A DNA stretch of 17,949 bases from JBICIG01 sp043101605 (GTDB lineage: Bacteria; Planctomycetota; Phycisphaerae; Phycisphaerales; UBA1924), in contig JBICIG010000004.1 in the NCBI GenBank assembly GCA_043101605.1, positions 1 to 17,949 of the forward strand, in the 5' to 3' direction. The notes below the pieces were generated by a model. It saw nothing but the letters and a program-made list of their open reading frames with translations, was not told the origin of the DNA and made no database searches. Each line of letters starts with the position of its first letter. The first letter of the stretch is position 1. Below are positions 1-7,314 of the stretch, piece after piece. The position numbers and the translations under genes are program-made.

Positions 1-1833
1 GGCGGCGGCGCGGCGGGCGCTGATGCGGTCGAGGCTCGCGAGGGTTTCGCTGAGCACGATGAGGGTCGTCGCGGAGGCTTCAACGGGCAGGGTGTGGTCC
101 CACGGCGCGGCCCGGACGCCGCCCCCCCACTGCGAGCGAGGGATGGCGTAGAGCCGGTCGAGGCCTTCGGGGTGCTCGAGCTGGGCGAGGAAGCGGATGG
201 ACTCGATGAGCGGGGCGATCTCGTCGAGGGCTTCGCTGTCGGGCGTGAGGCGCGGATCGCCCAGCATCGACGCGGCGAAGGCGAGCGGGCGGGCCGAGTG
301 CCAGGTGGGCAGGGGCTGGCGCGTGGCGCGGAAGACGATGCCGCCCGCGAGGTCGCGGTCGAGGGGTGAGAGCGTGCGCGAGGAGAGTTGGAACTGCCAC
401 ATGGTCGCGCGGACCTGGCGGAGCAGGACGGCGCCGCGGACGGTCGGCGCGTCGCGCGCGACCAGTTGCAGCGTCCAGCCGAGCCAGGGCCACTGCGCGA
501 CGGCGGTCGCGGGATCGGCGTCCCGCAGCAGGCGCGAGAGATGATCGTCGAGGCGGGCGGTCAGCGAGGCGTCGTCGGGCGAGAGCGCCCAGCGTTCGGC
601 GAGGGCGTAGAGCGCCGCGGCGACGAGAGGATCGGGCAGGGCCGACGCGTGCTCGATTCCAGCGTCGACGAGTTCGTCGCAGCGGGCGAGGAAGTCGGCG
701 AGCGCGGGGTCTTCGATGAGCGTGCGCCCGTGCAGGCGATCGAGCCGGCGCATGGTCGCCGAGGCGGCGGCGGCGGCGGGGAGTTCGAGCCGCTCGGGCG
801 GGCGCGACGCCAGCGCGCGCAGGAGCGTGGTGCAGTCGTCGAGCGCGGCGCGGGCAAGGTCGGGCTCGGCGAGGGCGTAACGCTCGAGGGCGAGGGCCGT
901 GAGCGCCATGCCGAAGCCACGCTCGTCGAGGATGGCCGAGCCTCGGACGGGGTCGAGTTCGCTGATGAAAGAGATGCTGCCGTCGGGCTCGGCGCGGATG
1001 CGCGAGGCGAGGTGGGCGCGGATGTCGGCGGCGAGGGCGCGGACGCGTTCGGTGCCGGCGATGTTCGCGCGTTCGACGACGCGGCCGCTGCGGTGCATGA
1101 AGAGCGCGGGCCCGCTGGGGATGGTCTGGGCGAGGTGGGTGGTGCGGAAGCGGTAGAAGCGGACGCCGAAGTCGGCGCGGAGTTCGGGCAGGGGCTTGAG
1201 GGAGATCGCGGGGTCTTCGGCGAGTTCGGCCAGAAGCGAGCCGGCGGCGGCTGCGGGCTCGGTGCCGGTGGTGACCATGTGCTCGGGGAAGAAGACCGCG
1301 GTGCGATCGGCCAGGCGGATCGCGACGCCTTCCATGCCCGGGCTCAGGTCGAGCGTGGAGACGGCGAGGGAGGAATCCTCGATGGGGATCAGCGGGCCGG
1401 CGAGTTCGAGGCTGATGGTCATGCGCTCGGCGAGGGCGCGGAGATTCTGCGCGCGCAGGGCGTCGTTGGGCACCGGAAGGCGGCGCTCGGCCTCGGCGAG
1501 GGCTTCGGCGAGCGCGGGGGCGACGGCCGAGCCCCGGTCGTGCAGCGCCACGCCGCGCCCGACGATGCGACCGTCGAGGCGGAGGACGACGCTCGCGGCC
1601 GTCGCGGTGTCACGGAGATCGAATCGGGACGCGTCCCACGCGAGCACAGCGTCGCGGACGGCGGCGAAGAGTTCCCCCGCTTCGGCGGGAAGGGGCTGGG
1701 CGCGGGTCGTGATCGCGGGTCGGGAGGGGGCGGCAGCCCCTGCAACGGGGGGGGAGGCGAGTCCGAGAACCAGGGCGAGGACGCCGAGCGGTGTGGCGAT
1801 CGTTGCATTGAGAGTGTTGCGTGGGATCATCAT
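1..1833 (-). CDS. Secreted protein with AMMECR1-like domain and helical C-terminal half (3' end cut off)
   Basis: This minus-strand frame is open from the ATG at 1833 to the window edge (611 codons, no stop), so the C-terminus is missing. Residues 1-33 form a signal peptide (hydrophobic core LGVLALVLGLA, then AGAAA). Residues about 52-232 follow the order of AMMECR1 domains: a VVLRLDGRIVGRGVAL strand in the place of the family's DG-LRGCIG motif, a helix ALAEALAEAERRL, the strand MTISLELAGPLIPI, then SPGMEGVAIRLADRTAVFFP, which resembles the family's PGxxGhhhxxxxxxxhhLPQV segment. Residues about 255-611 are helical and include QWGGGVRAAPWDHTLP, reminiscent of alpha/alpha-toroid proteins. AMMECR1 proteins are usually cytoplasmic, so the secreted fusion is unusual. 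A second ATG lies at 1830. A possible -10 (TACCCA, 1860-1855) would leave a leader of roughly 15 bases. The coding call is firm; the domain call is by eye, and the function is unknown. Confidence 0.83.
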   Translation of the reverse strand, partial: MMIPRNTLNATIATPLGVLALVLGLASPPVAGAAAPSRPAITTRAQPLPAEAGELFAAVRDAVLAWDASRFDLRDTATAASVVLRLDGRIVGRGVALHDRGSAVAPALAEALAEAERRLPVPNDALRAQNLRALAERMTISLELAGPLIPIEDSSLAVSTLDLSPGMEGVAIRLADRTAVFFPEHMVTTGTEPAAAAGSLLAELAEDPAISLKPLPELRADFGVRFYRFRTTHLAQTIPSGPALFMHRSGRVVERANIAGTERVRALAADIRAHLASRIRAEPDGSISFISELDPVRGSAILDERGFGMALTALALERYALAEPDLARAALDDCTTLLRALASRPPERLELPAAAAASATMRRLDRLHGRTLIEDPALADFLARCDELVDAGIEHASALPDPLVAAALYALAERWALSPDDASLTARLDDHLSRLLRDADPATAVAQWPWLGWTLQLVARDAPTVRGAVLLRQVRATMWQFQLSSRTLSPLDRDLAGGIVFRATRQPLPTWHSARPLAFAASMLGDPRLTPDSEALDEIAPLIESIRFLAQLEHPEGLDRLYAIPRSQWGGGVRAAPWDHTLPVEASATTLIVLSETLASLDRISARRAAA

Positions 1834-1926
1834 GCTTCGGAATCGCAACGGTCCTGGGTAGGATGTTCTCGGCTCTGGACCCCGCTGGAGGGGCGTTCCG
1901 GGGCCCGGCGGCCGACGGACCGGCGC

Positions 1927-1943
1927 TGGCACCGCAATTGAAT
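1927..1943 (+). promoter_or_regulatory. Candidate sigma-54-like (-24/-12) promoter element
   Basis: TGGCAC (1927-1932), five bases, then TTGAAT (1938-1943) resembles the sigma-54 consensus TGGCAC-N5-TTGC with correct spacing between the -24 GG and the -12 position. The -12 GC is GA here, which weakens the call. The expected transcription start near 1953 lies just before an AAGGA site and a small ORF at 1978. Confidence 0.3.
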
Positions 1944-1977
1944 GGAGTCCTGCAACCAAAGACAAGGACTCACCGCC

Positions 1978-2058
1978 ATGCGCCAGATCCTGACTCTTAC
2001 GACCCATCGCCGCAAGGTCGCGCTTCTCAGCCTGCTGAGCTTCCTCGCGCTCTGCTGA
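1978..2058 (+). CDS. Candidate 26-residue hydrophobic peptide
   Basis: An ATG at 1978 opens a 26-codon frame ending in TGA. A good ribosome binding site, AAGGA (1964-1968), lies 9 bases upstream, which is rare in this window. The product starts MRQILTLTTH, has a basic patch RRK at residues 11-13, and ends in a hydrophobic run (VALLSLLSFLALC) just before the stop. This is the layout of a single-pass membrane peptide, or of a lipoprotein signal peptide that stops at its cysteine. It lies alone in a 494-base gap behind a sigma-54-like element. It could be a small membrane protein, a leader peptide, the remnant of a lipoprotein gene, or chance. I do not recognise a family. Confidence 0.35.
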   Translation: MRQILTLTTHRRKVALLSLLSFLALC

Positions 2059-2256
2059 GCCGAGTGCTCGCCTGCGGCGGTCGGACGCACGGGAGGCGTG
2101 TGCGTTCGGCGGGTCGGGGCGACGCGAGCGGAATCCGTCGAGCCGAATGGGCCGCTTGGAATGATGGTGTTGATCGGCCCTCGGCGAAAGCCGGGGTGGT
2201 GGTCTTTCCCGGCACGGAGAGCGGATCCGGGCGGAGGAGAATGGTGAGTGCACATG
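2059..2256. other. Non-coding stretch, nothing recognised
   Basis: Between the small ORF and the rpsA terminator I see no convincing gene. A 27-codon frame from the ATG at 2161 and a 141-residue minus-strand frame at 1830-2255 have arginine- and proline-rich random-looking products and no ribosome binding site. Confidence 0.4.
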
Positions 2257-2285
2257 AAAAACGCCCCGGCGCGAAGCCGGGGCGT
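2257..2285 (-). terminator. Rho-independent terminator of rpsA
   Basis: On the minus strand a perfect 10-bp stem, ACGCCCCGGC paired with GCCGGGGCGT, closes a TTCGC loop and runs into five T residues. It lies about 43 bases after the rpsA stop codon, in the right orientation. Confidence 0.9.
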
Positions 2286-2327
2286 GTGTGTTTCTGCTTG
2301 GATCCCGCGGGTTGCGCGGAGCCCGGG

Positions 2328-4097
2328 TCAGAAGGAGATCTTGTCGGTGCCCATGGACCCGTGCTCGTCCATGCCGCCGCGGCCGCTGGAGAAGGGCTCG
2401 CCGCCGCCGCCGCCGCCGCCGGAGGAGTACTCGTCGGCGCCGGAGGAGTCACCCCACTGGGCGCGCTTCAGGGACAGGCCGATCTTGCGGTCGGCGATGT
2501 CGACGCGGAGGATCTTGACATCGATCTCCTCGTTGGCCTTGACGATGTCCTGGGGGTTCTCGACCTTCTGGTCGGCGAGTTCGGAGATGTGGAGCAGGCC
2601 CTCGAGATCGTCCTCGAGTTCGACGAAGACGCCGAAGTTGGTGATCTTGGTGACCTTGCCGCGGACGACCATGCCGGGCTTGTAGGCATCGGGGATGGCG
2701 TGGAGCCAGGGGTCCTCGGTGAGCTGCTTGACGCCGAGGCTGATGCGCTGCTTGTCCTGGTCAACCTCGAGGACGACGCAGCGGACGATGTCGCCCTTCT
2801 TGAACATCTCGTTGGGGTGGGTGACCTTCTTGGTCCAGGACATGTCGGAGATGTGGAGCAGCCCGTCGATGCCGGGCTCGATCTCGACGAAGGCGCCGTA
2901 GTTGGCGAGGTTGCGGACGGTTCCCTCGATGACCGTCCCGGGGGGGTACTTCTCGCTGACGAGCTCCCACGGATTGACCTCGGTCTGCTTCATGCCGAGG
3001 GAGATTTCCTGCTTGTTCTTGTCGATATCGAGGACGACGACCTCGACGCTCTGCCCGGGCTCGACCATCTCGGAGGGGTGGTTGACGCGTTTGGTCCATG
3101 ACATCTCGGAGATGTGGACCAGGCCCTCGATGCCGTCTTCGAGTCGGACGAAGCAGCCGTAGGACATGAGGCTGACGACCTCGCCGGTGACGCGGGAGCC
3201 GACGGGGTACTTGGCCTCGATCTCGTCCCAGGGGCTGGGTTCCTTCTGCTTGAGCCCGAGGGCGATCTTCTCCTTGTCGAGATCGATGTTGAGGATCTTG
3301 ACCTCGATGGGCTGGTCGATGCGGACGACCTCGGAGGGGTGGTTGACGCGGCCCCAGGACATGTCGGTGATGTGGAGGAGCCCGTCGATGCCGCCGATGT
3401 CGACGAACGCGCCGAAGTCGGCGATGTTCTTGACGGTGCCCTTGACGATGTCGCCTTCCTTAATGGTCGAGAGCAGGCGGGACTTGGCTTCCTCGCGTTC
3501 GACCTCGATGAGCTTGCGGCGGGAGATGACGATGTTGCGCCGCTCCTCGTCGATCTTGAGGATCTGGGCGCGGATCTTGCGGCCGATGTACTCGCCGATG
3601 TCGCCCGGTCGGCGGATGTCGACCTGGCTGGCGGGGAGGAAGACGGGAACGCCGATGTCGACGAGGAGCCCGCCCTTGATCTTGCGCATGACGGTGCCTT
3701 CGACGACATCGCCTTCCTTGGTGGTCTCGAGGATGCGCTGCCAGTTGAGCATGCGCAGGGCCTTGCGGTGGCTGAGCTCGACGAGCCCGCCCTCGCCCTC
3801 GATGGACTCGAGGAGGACATCGACGGTGTCGCCGACCTTGAGTTCATGGTCCGGGGGGAACTCCTCGCGGGGGATGAGCCCCTCGCTCTTGAGCCCGACC
3901 TCGACGACGACATCGTCGCCGGAGAAGCCGATGATGCGGCCCTTGAGGAGCTTGCCGGGACCGAAGTCCTGGACCTGCTCGCCGAGGATCGTGTCCATGT
4001 CGCCCTCGGCGACTTCGGCGCCGAGCGCTTCGCGGAGCATGGCTTCGGCCTCGGCGTCGGCGATCCCGAGAGAGGCGATCAGTGTTTCGTCGATCAT
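2328..4097 (-). CDS. rpsA: 30S ribosomal protein S1, six S1 domains
   Basis: The 589-residue product has six S1 RNA-binding domains at roughly 46-118, 133-204, 220-290, 305-376, 392-463 and 479-549. The last four carry the classic signature (for example GTVKNIADFGAFVDIGGIDG followed by LLHITDMSW). Domains 1 and 2 are more divergent, as in known S1 proteins, where they bind the ribosome. S1 recruits mRNA to the 30S subunit and helps initiate translation. The tail (about 550-589) is rich in Gly, Ser and acidic residues, with a seven-glycine run. The frame opens upstream of 4097, but the start at 4097 (MIDETLIASLG) fits the family and has a weak GGAG 11 bases upstream. The long GC-rich leader and the terminator at 2257-2285 frame the gene. 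Confidence 0.97.
   Translation of the reverse strand: MIDETLIASLGIADAEAEAMLREALGAEVAEGDMDTILGEQVQDFGPGKLLKGRIIGFSGDDVVVEVGLKSEGLIPREEFPPDHELKVGDTVDVLLESIEGEGGLVELSHRKALRMLNWQRILETTKEGDVVEGTVMRKIKGGLLVDIGVPVFLPASQVDIRRPGDIGEYIGRKIRAQILKIDEERRNIVISRRKLIEVEREEAKSRLLSTIKEGDIVKGTVKNIADFGAFVDIGGIDGLLHITDMSWGRVNHPSEVVRIDQPIEVKILNIDLDKEKIALGLKQKEPSPWDEIEAKYPVGSRVTGEVVSLMSYGCFVRLEDGIEGLVHISEMSWTKRVNHPSEMVEPGQSVEVVVLDIDKNKQEISLGMKQTEVNPWELVSEKYPPGTVIEGTVRNLANYGAFVEIEPGIDGLLHISDMSWTKKVTHPNEMFKKGDIVRCVVLEVDQDKQRISLGVKQLTEDPWLHAIPDAYKPGMVVRGKVTKITNFGVFVELEDDLEGLLHISELADQKVENPQDIVKANEEIDVKILRVDIADRKIGLSLKRAQWGDSSGADEYSSGGGGGGGEPFSSGRGGMDEHGSMGTDKISF
2401..2421 (+). repeat. CCG trinucleotide repeat in the rpsA tail
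   Basis: Seven consecutive CCG units (GGC or GCG units on the coding strand) encode the glycine run in the S1 tail. Slippage here would change tail length without a frameshift. Confidence 0.8.
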
Positions 4098-4290
4098 GCT
4101 GTGCGTTTCTCCGGACGACGGCGGACCCGCCCGGGCCCCGGTTGCCGGGGCCATCCGCTGCCGCCAACGGCCCGGGTGGATCCCCGCGGCCGACCCCTTG
4201 GGGGGCGGTTCGAACCTTCGTGCAGCGCCGGGGGGCTCCGCGCGTGCGGACCACCACCCTCCCGACGGCTGCGGGCGAGTCTGTACGGTA
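4098..4290 (-). promoter_or_regulatory. Probable rpsA leader with strong hairpin
   Basis: A possible -10, TACCGT at 4290-4285 on the minus strand, would give rpsA a leader of about 180 bases; I see no good -35. The leader holds a perfect 8-bp hairpin at 4134-4152 (GGCCCCGG, 3-base loop, CCGGGGCC), about 36 bases before the start codon. S1 autoregulates through its leader in Escherichia coli, so this structure could do the same, but that is inference. No coding frame in the gap is convincing. Confidence 0.35.
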
Positions 4291-4377
4291 GGAGTTGCCC
4301 GGGCCCGAGGGAAGCGCCTCGGCGTGCTCGGAACGAGAGTTGCGCGCGGGCGGGGAGCGAGGATGGGGACCGGCAGC

Positions 4378-4396
4378 GCCGGCCGGGCGGGCCGGC
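4378..4396 (-). terminator. Hairpin abutting the receiver gene stop codon
   Basis: GCCGGCC and GGCCGGC pair around a 5-base loop directly after the stop codon of the receiver gene. There is no T run, so it may attenuate transcription, stabilise the 3' end, or be chance in GC-rich DNA. Confidence 0.3.
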
Positions 4397-4786
4397 TCAG
4401 GAGGCCCGGGCCTCGAGGGCGAGGAGGATGTCGGCGAGGTTGTGGTCGAAGGCGCCCCGGGTGAGGACCTCGTCGGCGCCGTCGTCTCGGAAGGACTGCA
4501 TCAGGTCCCGGTGGACATGCGGGGAGAACGCGAGGATGCGGACGCGGCGGTCGGGGTCGGTCGCGCCGGGGCCGCGGAGGCGGCCTAGGAGTTCTCGGGC
4601 GGGTTCGGGGGCTTCGAGGTCGAGGATGAGGGCGGCGACGGGTTCGGCGTCGGGCTGGCGGGATTCGTTCAGCCGGTCTTCGAGCATGCCGACATTGCGG
4701 ACGGGGCGGGCGTTGAGCCCGAGGTCCTTGGCGGCTTCCTTGATCCGAGTGGCCCAGAGGAGATCGGACGCGAGGTAGAGGATCAT
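4397..4786 (-). CDS. Small receiver-like (CheY-fold) protein, degenerate
   Basis: This 129-residue single-domain protein has the receiver pattern: a first strand ILYLASDL, a helix, a strand AALILDLEAP with a plausible phosphoacceptor Asp56, a strand RILAFSP with Ser88 in the Thr/Ser position, and a strand DEVLTRGAF. Two conserved features are missing: the N-terminal acidic pair (LASD here rather than VDDD) and the switch lysine (Arg110 here). It may therefore bind partners without ordinary phosphorylation. It has no output domain and no kinase nearby. It lies upstream of rpsA on the same strand, 299 bases apart. The start is supported by a TACCCT element 5 bases upstream. Confidence 0.8.
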   Translation of the reverse strand: MILYLASDLLWATRIKEAAKDLGLNARPVRNVGMLEDRLNESRQPDAEPVAALILDLEAPEPARELLGRLRGPGATDPDRRVRILAFSPHVHRDLMQSFRDDGADEVLTRGAFDHNLADILLALEARAS

Positions 4787-4791
4787 GGACG

Positions 4792-4797
4792 AGGGTA
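4792..4797 (-). promoter_or_regulatory. -10-like TACCCT before the receiver gene (leaderless type)
   Basis: On the minus strand TACCCT ends 5 bases before the ATG at 4786. No Shine-Dalgarno site is present. A TTGACC at 4817-4812 could be a -35, but the 14-base spacer is short. Confidence 0.45.
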
Positions 4798-4818
4798 GGG
4801 CCTAGCATGAAGGTCAAG

Positions 4819-4838
4819 CCCGACTTTCGGAAGTCGGG
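4819..4838. repeat. Perfect inverted repeat between receiver gene and gdhA
   Basis: CCCGACTT-TCGG-AAGTCGGG forms an 8-bp stem with a 4-base loop. It lies in the 270-base divergent gap. No T run follows on the plus strand. It may be a protein-binding site or leader structure. Confidence 0.4.
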
Positions 4839-4993
4839 AATGGACGGGGCGCGAACGCACCGGGAGGTGGTTCGCGTAGTGTGATGCCAGAGAGCGGTTT
4901 GCGGGCCGGCGCCGACCCTGTCGCCGCCCGAAGACGCGGCCGGCTGGTTGCCGACCGCGGACCCCGTGTTGGAGGGACCCTTTGCCCGGCTCC

Positions 4994-5036
4994 ATCGGCC
5001 GACCCGGGCGGTGAGGGGGACCAGATCGGCCGACCC
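4994..5036 (+). repeat. Two palindromic direct repeats upstream of gdhA
   Basis: ATCGGCCGACCC occurs at 4994-5005 and again at 5025-5036. Each copy contains the palindrome TCGGCCGA, and the copies are 31 bases apart, about three helical turns. The core CCGACC also occurs at 4912 and 4951. Paired, phased palindromes just before a gene are typical of operator sites; the regulator is unknown. Confidence 0.4.
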
Positions 5037-5056
5037 TGCTGAGAGTGAGCCGTTCG

Positions 5057-6427
5057 ATGAGCACGACGACCGAACCCGCCGCGACGCCCAGCGTGAGCCA
5101 ACTGCGCTGGGACCCGATCTTCGATGAGCTCGGGTTCCCGAGCGATCCGGACAACATGTACACGCAGACGGTCGCGACGATGCTCGACGCGGCCGACACG
5201 GTGGGGCTGCGGCATCGGGTGAAGATCATCCTCGCCCAGCCCAAGAACGAGCTGATGGTGCACTTCCCGGTGAAGATGGACGACGGGCACCACAAGCTCT
5301 TCAAGGGCTATCGCGTGCAGCACAACAACGCGCTGGGCCCGTTCAAGGGCGGTCTCCGGTTCCACCCCGATGTGCACCTCGACGATGTCAAGAGCCTCGC
5401 GCTGATGATGACGCTCAAGACGGCGCTGGTGCGCATCCCGATGGGCGGTGGCAAGGGCGGGGTCAAGTGCGATCCGAGGCAGCTCTCCGAGGGCGAGTTG
5501 CAGCGTGTGACGCGTCGCTTCACGGCCGCGATCGCCAACGACATCGGCCCGGACTACGACATCCCCGCGCCGGATGTGGGCACCAACGCGCAGGTGATGG
5601 CGTGGATCGCCGACACTTACCAGATGTCCGACACCAACCGCTCGGCGCACGACGGGATGCGCGTCGTCACGGGCAAGCCGATCGAGATCGGCGGGTCGCT
5701 CGGGCGCAACAAGGCGACCGGGCAGGGGCTCGTCGATGTGCTCACCGAGATGCTGCCGGCGTTCGGGATCCCGATGCAGGACATGCGCGTCAGCGTGCAG
5801 GGCTGGGGCAATGTGGGCTCGTGGGCGGGGCGCATCCTCGAGGGCAAGGGCTCGAAGATCGTCGCGGTCATGGACCACACCGGGCACCTCCGCTGCGAGG
5901 AGGGCTTCGACACCGAGGCGTTGACGGCGTACTGCGAGAAGCACCGCGGCATCGCGGGCTTTGAGAAGTCCGAGTACGCCAAGGGCGGCAAGGCGATCGA
6001 GGTCATCGACCTCGACGAGTTCTACAAGACCCGCGTCGATGTGTTCGTGCCCGCGGCTCTCGAGCAGATGGTCAAGGCCCGCGAGGCGGAGATCCTGAAT
6101 TGCCGCGTGATCGCCGAGGGCGCCAACGGCCCGGTGACGCCCGATGGCGATACCGTCCTCGAGCGGCGCGGCATCGAGGTCATCCCGGACATCCTCGCCA
6201 ACGCCGGCGGCGTGACCGTGTCGTACTTCGAGTGGGTCCAGAACAAGACCAGCCACATGTGGGACGAGGAGAAGGTTGACGCCGAGCTGAACCGCATCAT
6301 GGTGATGGCGGCGCGGCGGACGCTGGTCTGCAAGCAGAAGTTCCAGGTCTCGCTCCGCAAGGCGGCGTACTGCTCGGCCCTCGAGCACCTGGGCGATGTC
6401 TACAAGGTTCGCGGGATCTTCCCGTAA
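5057..6427 (+). CDS. gdhA: Glutamate dehydrogenase (Glu/Leu/Phe/Val dehydrogenase family)
   Basis: The enzyme interconverts glutamate with 2-oxoglutarate plus ammonium using NAD(P), linking nitrogen assimilation to the TCA cycle. The 456 residues contain PFKGGLRFHPDV (95-106), TLK at 119-121, the catalytic IPMGGGKGG with Lys133, and IPAPDVGT with Asp173, the family's catalytic Asp. The Rossmann fingerprint VQGWGNVGSWAG is at 247-258, and AEGANGPVTPDGD and DILANAGGVTVSYFEWVQN lie near the C-terminus. The coenzyme cannot be assigned with confidence. I chose the ATG at 5057; a GTG at 5045 is in frame. Neither has a good ribosome binding site (GAGAGTGAG lies nearby). The 270-base upstream gap holds a hairpin and repeats. 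A strong terminator follows. Confidence 0.95.
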   Translation: MSTTTEPAATPSVSQLRWDPIFDELGFPSDPDNMYTQTVATMLDAADTVGLRHRVKIILAQPKNELMVHFPVKMDDGHHKLFKGYRVQHNNALGPFKGGLRFHPDVHLDDVKSLALMMTLKTALVRIPMGGGKGGVKCDPRQLSEGELQRVTRRFTAAIANDIGPDYDIPAPDVGTNAQVMAWIADTYQMSDTNRSAHDGMRVVTGKPIEIGGSLGRNKATGQGLVDVLTEMLPAFGIPMQDMRVSVQGWGNVGSWAGRILEGKGSKIVAVMDHTGHLRCEEGFDTEALTAYCEKHRGIAGFEKSEYAKGGKAIEVIDLDEFYKTRVDVFVPAALEQMVKAREAEILNCRVIAEGANGPVTPDGDTVLERRGIEVIPDILANAGGVTVSYFEWVQNKTSHMWDEEKVDAELNRIMVMAARRTLVCKQKFQVSLRKAAYCSALEHLGDVYKVRGIFP

Positions 6428-6456
6428 GCCTGCTCGGTCCGTCAGATGTCATCAGA

Positions 6457-6479
6457 AGCCCCGCCGGAGCGGGGCTTTT
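6457..6479 (+). terminator. Rho-independent terminator of gdhA
   Basis: AGCCCCGC and GCGGGGCT form a perfect 8-bp stem around a CGGA loop, followed by TTTT, 29 bases after the gdhA stop. The convergent dehydrogenase gene ends at 6481, so the hairpin may serve both, but the T run suits gdhA. Confidence 0.9.
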
Positions 6480-6480
6480 C

Positions 6481-7272
6481 TTACGGATACTCCTGCCGCG
6501 TCGGGCGGATCAGCATGTCGCACAGGTGGACCTGCGGCGGGAGGCCGGTCGCGAAGCTGATGCACCTGGCGACATCGTCGGGGGTCAGGAGCGGGCCGAA
6601 CTTGTCGTGAAAGCCCTTGGTCAGCGAGTCGTCGTACCCGGCGACCTGCTGGAATTCGGTCGAGACGATGCCGGGCTCGATGAGGGTGACGCGGATGCCC
6701 TGGGGAGCGAGTTCTCTTCTCAGGGCTTCGGTCAGTGCGTGGACGGCGAACTTGGTCGAGCCGTACATCGAGCTGAAGGGCGAGATGTGCCGACCGACAT
6801 TGGAGCCCAGCACCACGATGTCGTGGGCGGCCTGCTGCCAGTTGGTTTCCTGTTCGAGGTCCTGGATCATGCGCGAGGCGGCGGCGCGCATGAGCCGGGC
6901 GGCGCCGATGTAGTTGGTCTCGATCATCTCGCGCCATTCGTCCTCGTCGCTTGTCAGGACGCTGCCGCGGAGCCCGCGCCCTGCGTTGACGACGACGAGA
7001 TCGGCCTCGGACTCGAAGCTCTCCCACGCGGTGGTGAACATCGCCTCGATGGTGTCGGGCTCGGAGGCGTCGCCGGCGCAGACCGCGATGCGGTCGGCCG
7101 CATCGTCGCCCAGGTGACCGGCGACCTCGGACTGGAAATCGTCGAGGCGCCCGCGTCGGCGCGCGTTGATGACCACGCATGCGCCCTCGCGGCAGAGGTC
7201 GTAGGCGACCGCCCGCCCGATCCCTGAGGAAGCTCCCGTCACGATCGCGACCCGCCCGTCGAGTGTTCTCAT
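6481..7272 (-). CDS. Short-chain dehydrogenase/reductase (SDR)
   Basis: This 263-residue classical SDR has the cofactor motif TGASSGIG (12-19), the NAG motif (96-98) and a complete catalytic tetrad Asn120, Ser157, Tyr170 and Lys174 (YGSTK), followed by LIEPGIVSTEF. SDRs of this type oxidise or reduce alcohols and ketones with NAD(P)(H) in the cytoplasm. The NAR sequence after the second strand (36-38, then RR) suggests NADP preference, as inference. The substrate cannot be told. The frame opens far upstream, but the ATG at 7272 starts the Rossmann fold correctly and has TATCGT 6 bases upstream. It is divergent from nfo with a 54-base gap. Confidence 0.93.
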   Translation of the reverse strand: MRTLDGRVAIVTGASSGIGRAVAYDLCREGACVVINARRRGRLDDFQSEVAGHLGDDAADRIAVCAGDASEPDTIEAMFTTAWESFESEADLVVVNAGRGLRGSVLTSDEDEWREMIETNYIGAARLMRAAASRMIQDLEQETNWQQAAHDIVVLGSNVGRHISPFSSMYGSTKFAVHALTEALRRELAPQGIRVTLIEPGIVSTEFQQVAGYDDSLTKGFHDKFGPLLTPDDVARCISFATGLPPQVHLCDMLIRPTRQEYP

Positions 7273-7278
7273 GTCTGA

Positions 7279-7284
7279 ACGATA
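7279..7284 (-). promoter_or_regulatory. -10-like TATCGT before the SDR gene (leaderless type)
   Basis: TATCGT-N6-ATG on the minus strand; transcription would begin at or next to the start codon. No clear -35 and no Shine-Dalgarno site. Confidence 0.5.
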
Positions 7285-7314
7285 CCCGCCGGACGCCCCA
7301 GGGACCGGGCCGGC

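Noticed and set aside
388..1941. 517-codon plus-strand open frame
   Set aside because: It is the codon-aligned antisense of the secreted AMMECR1-like gene. Its Gly/Glu/Ala/Arg-rich product lacks motifs, while the minus frame has a signal peptide and domain pattern.
2056..2244. Read-through of the small ORF's TGA as selenocysteine
   Set aside because: The frame continues to 2244, but I see no SECIS-like hairpin right after the TGA and the downstream peptide looks random.
1821..4778. Long plus-strand frames opposite rpsA and the receiver gene
   Set aside because: Their Asp/Leu/Val/Gly-rich products mirror the S1 repeats; rpsA is certain on the other strand.
4814..6388. 524-codon minus-strand frame opposite gdhA
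   Set aside because: His/Arg/Leu/Ala-rich shadow; gdhA has all catalytic motifs on the plus strand.
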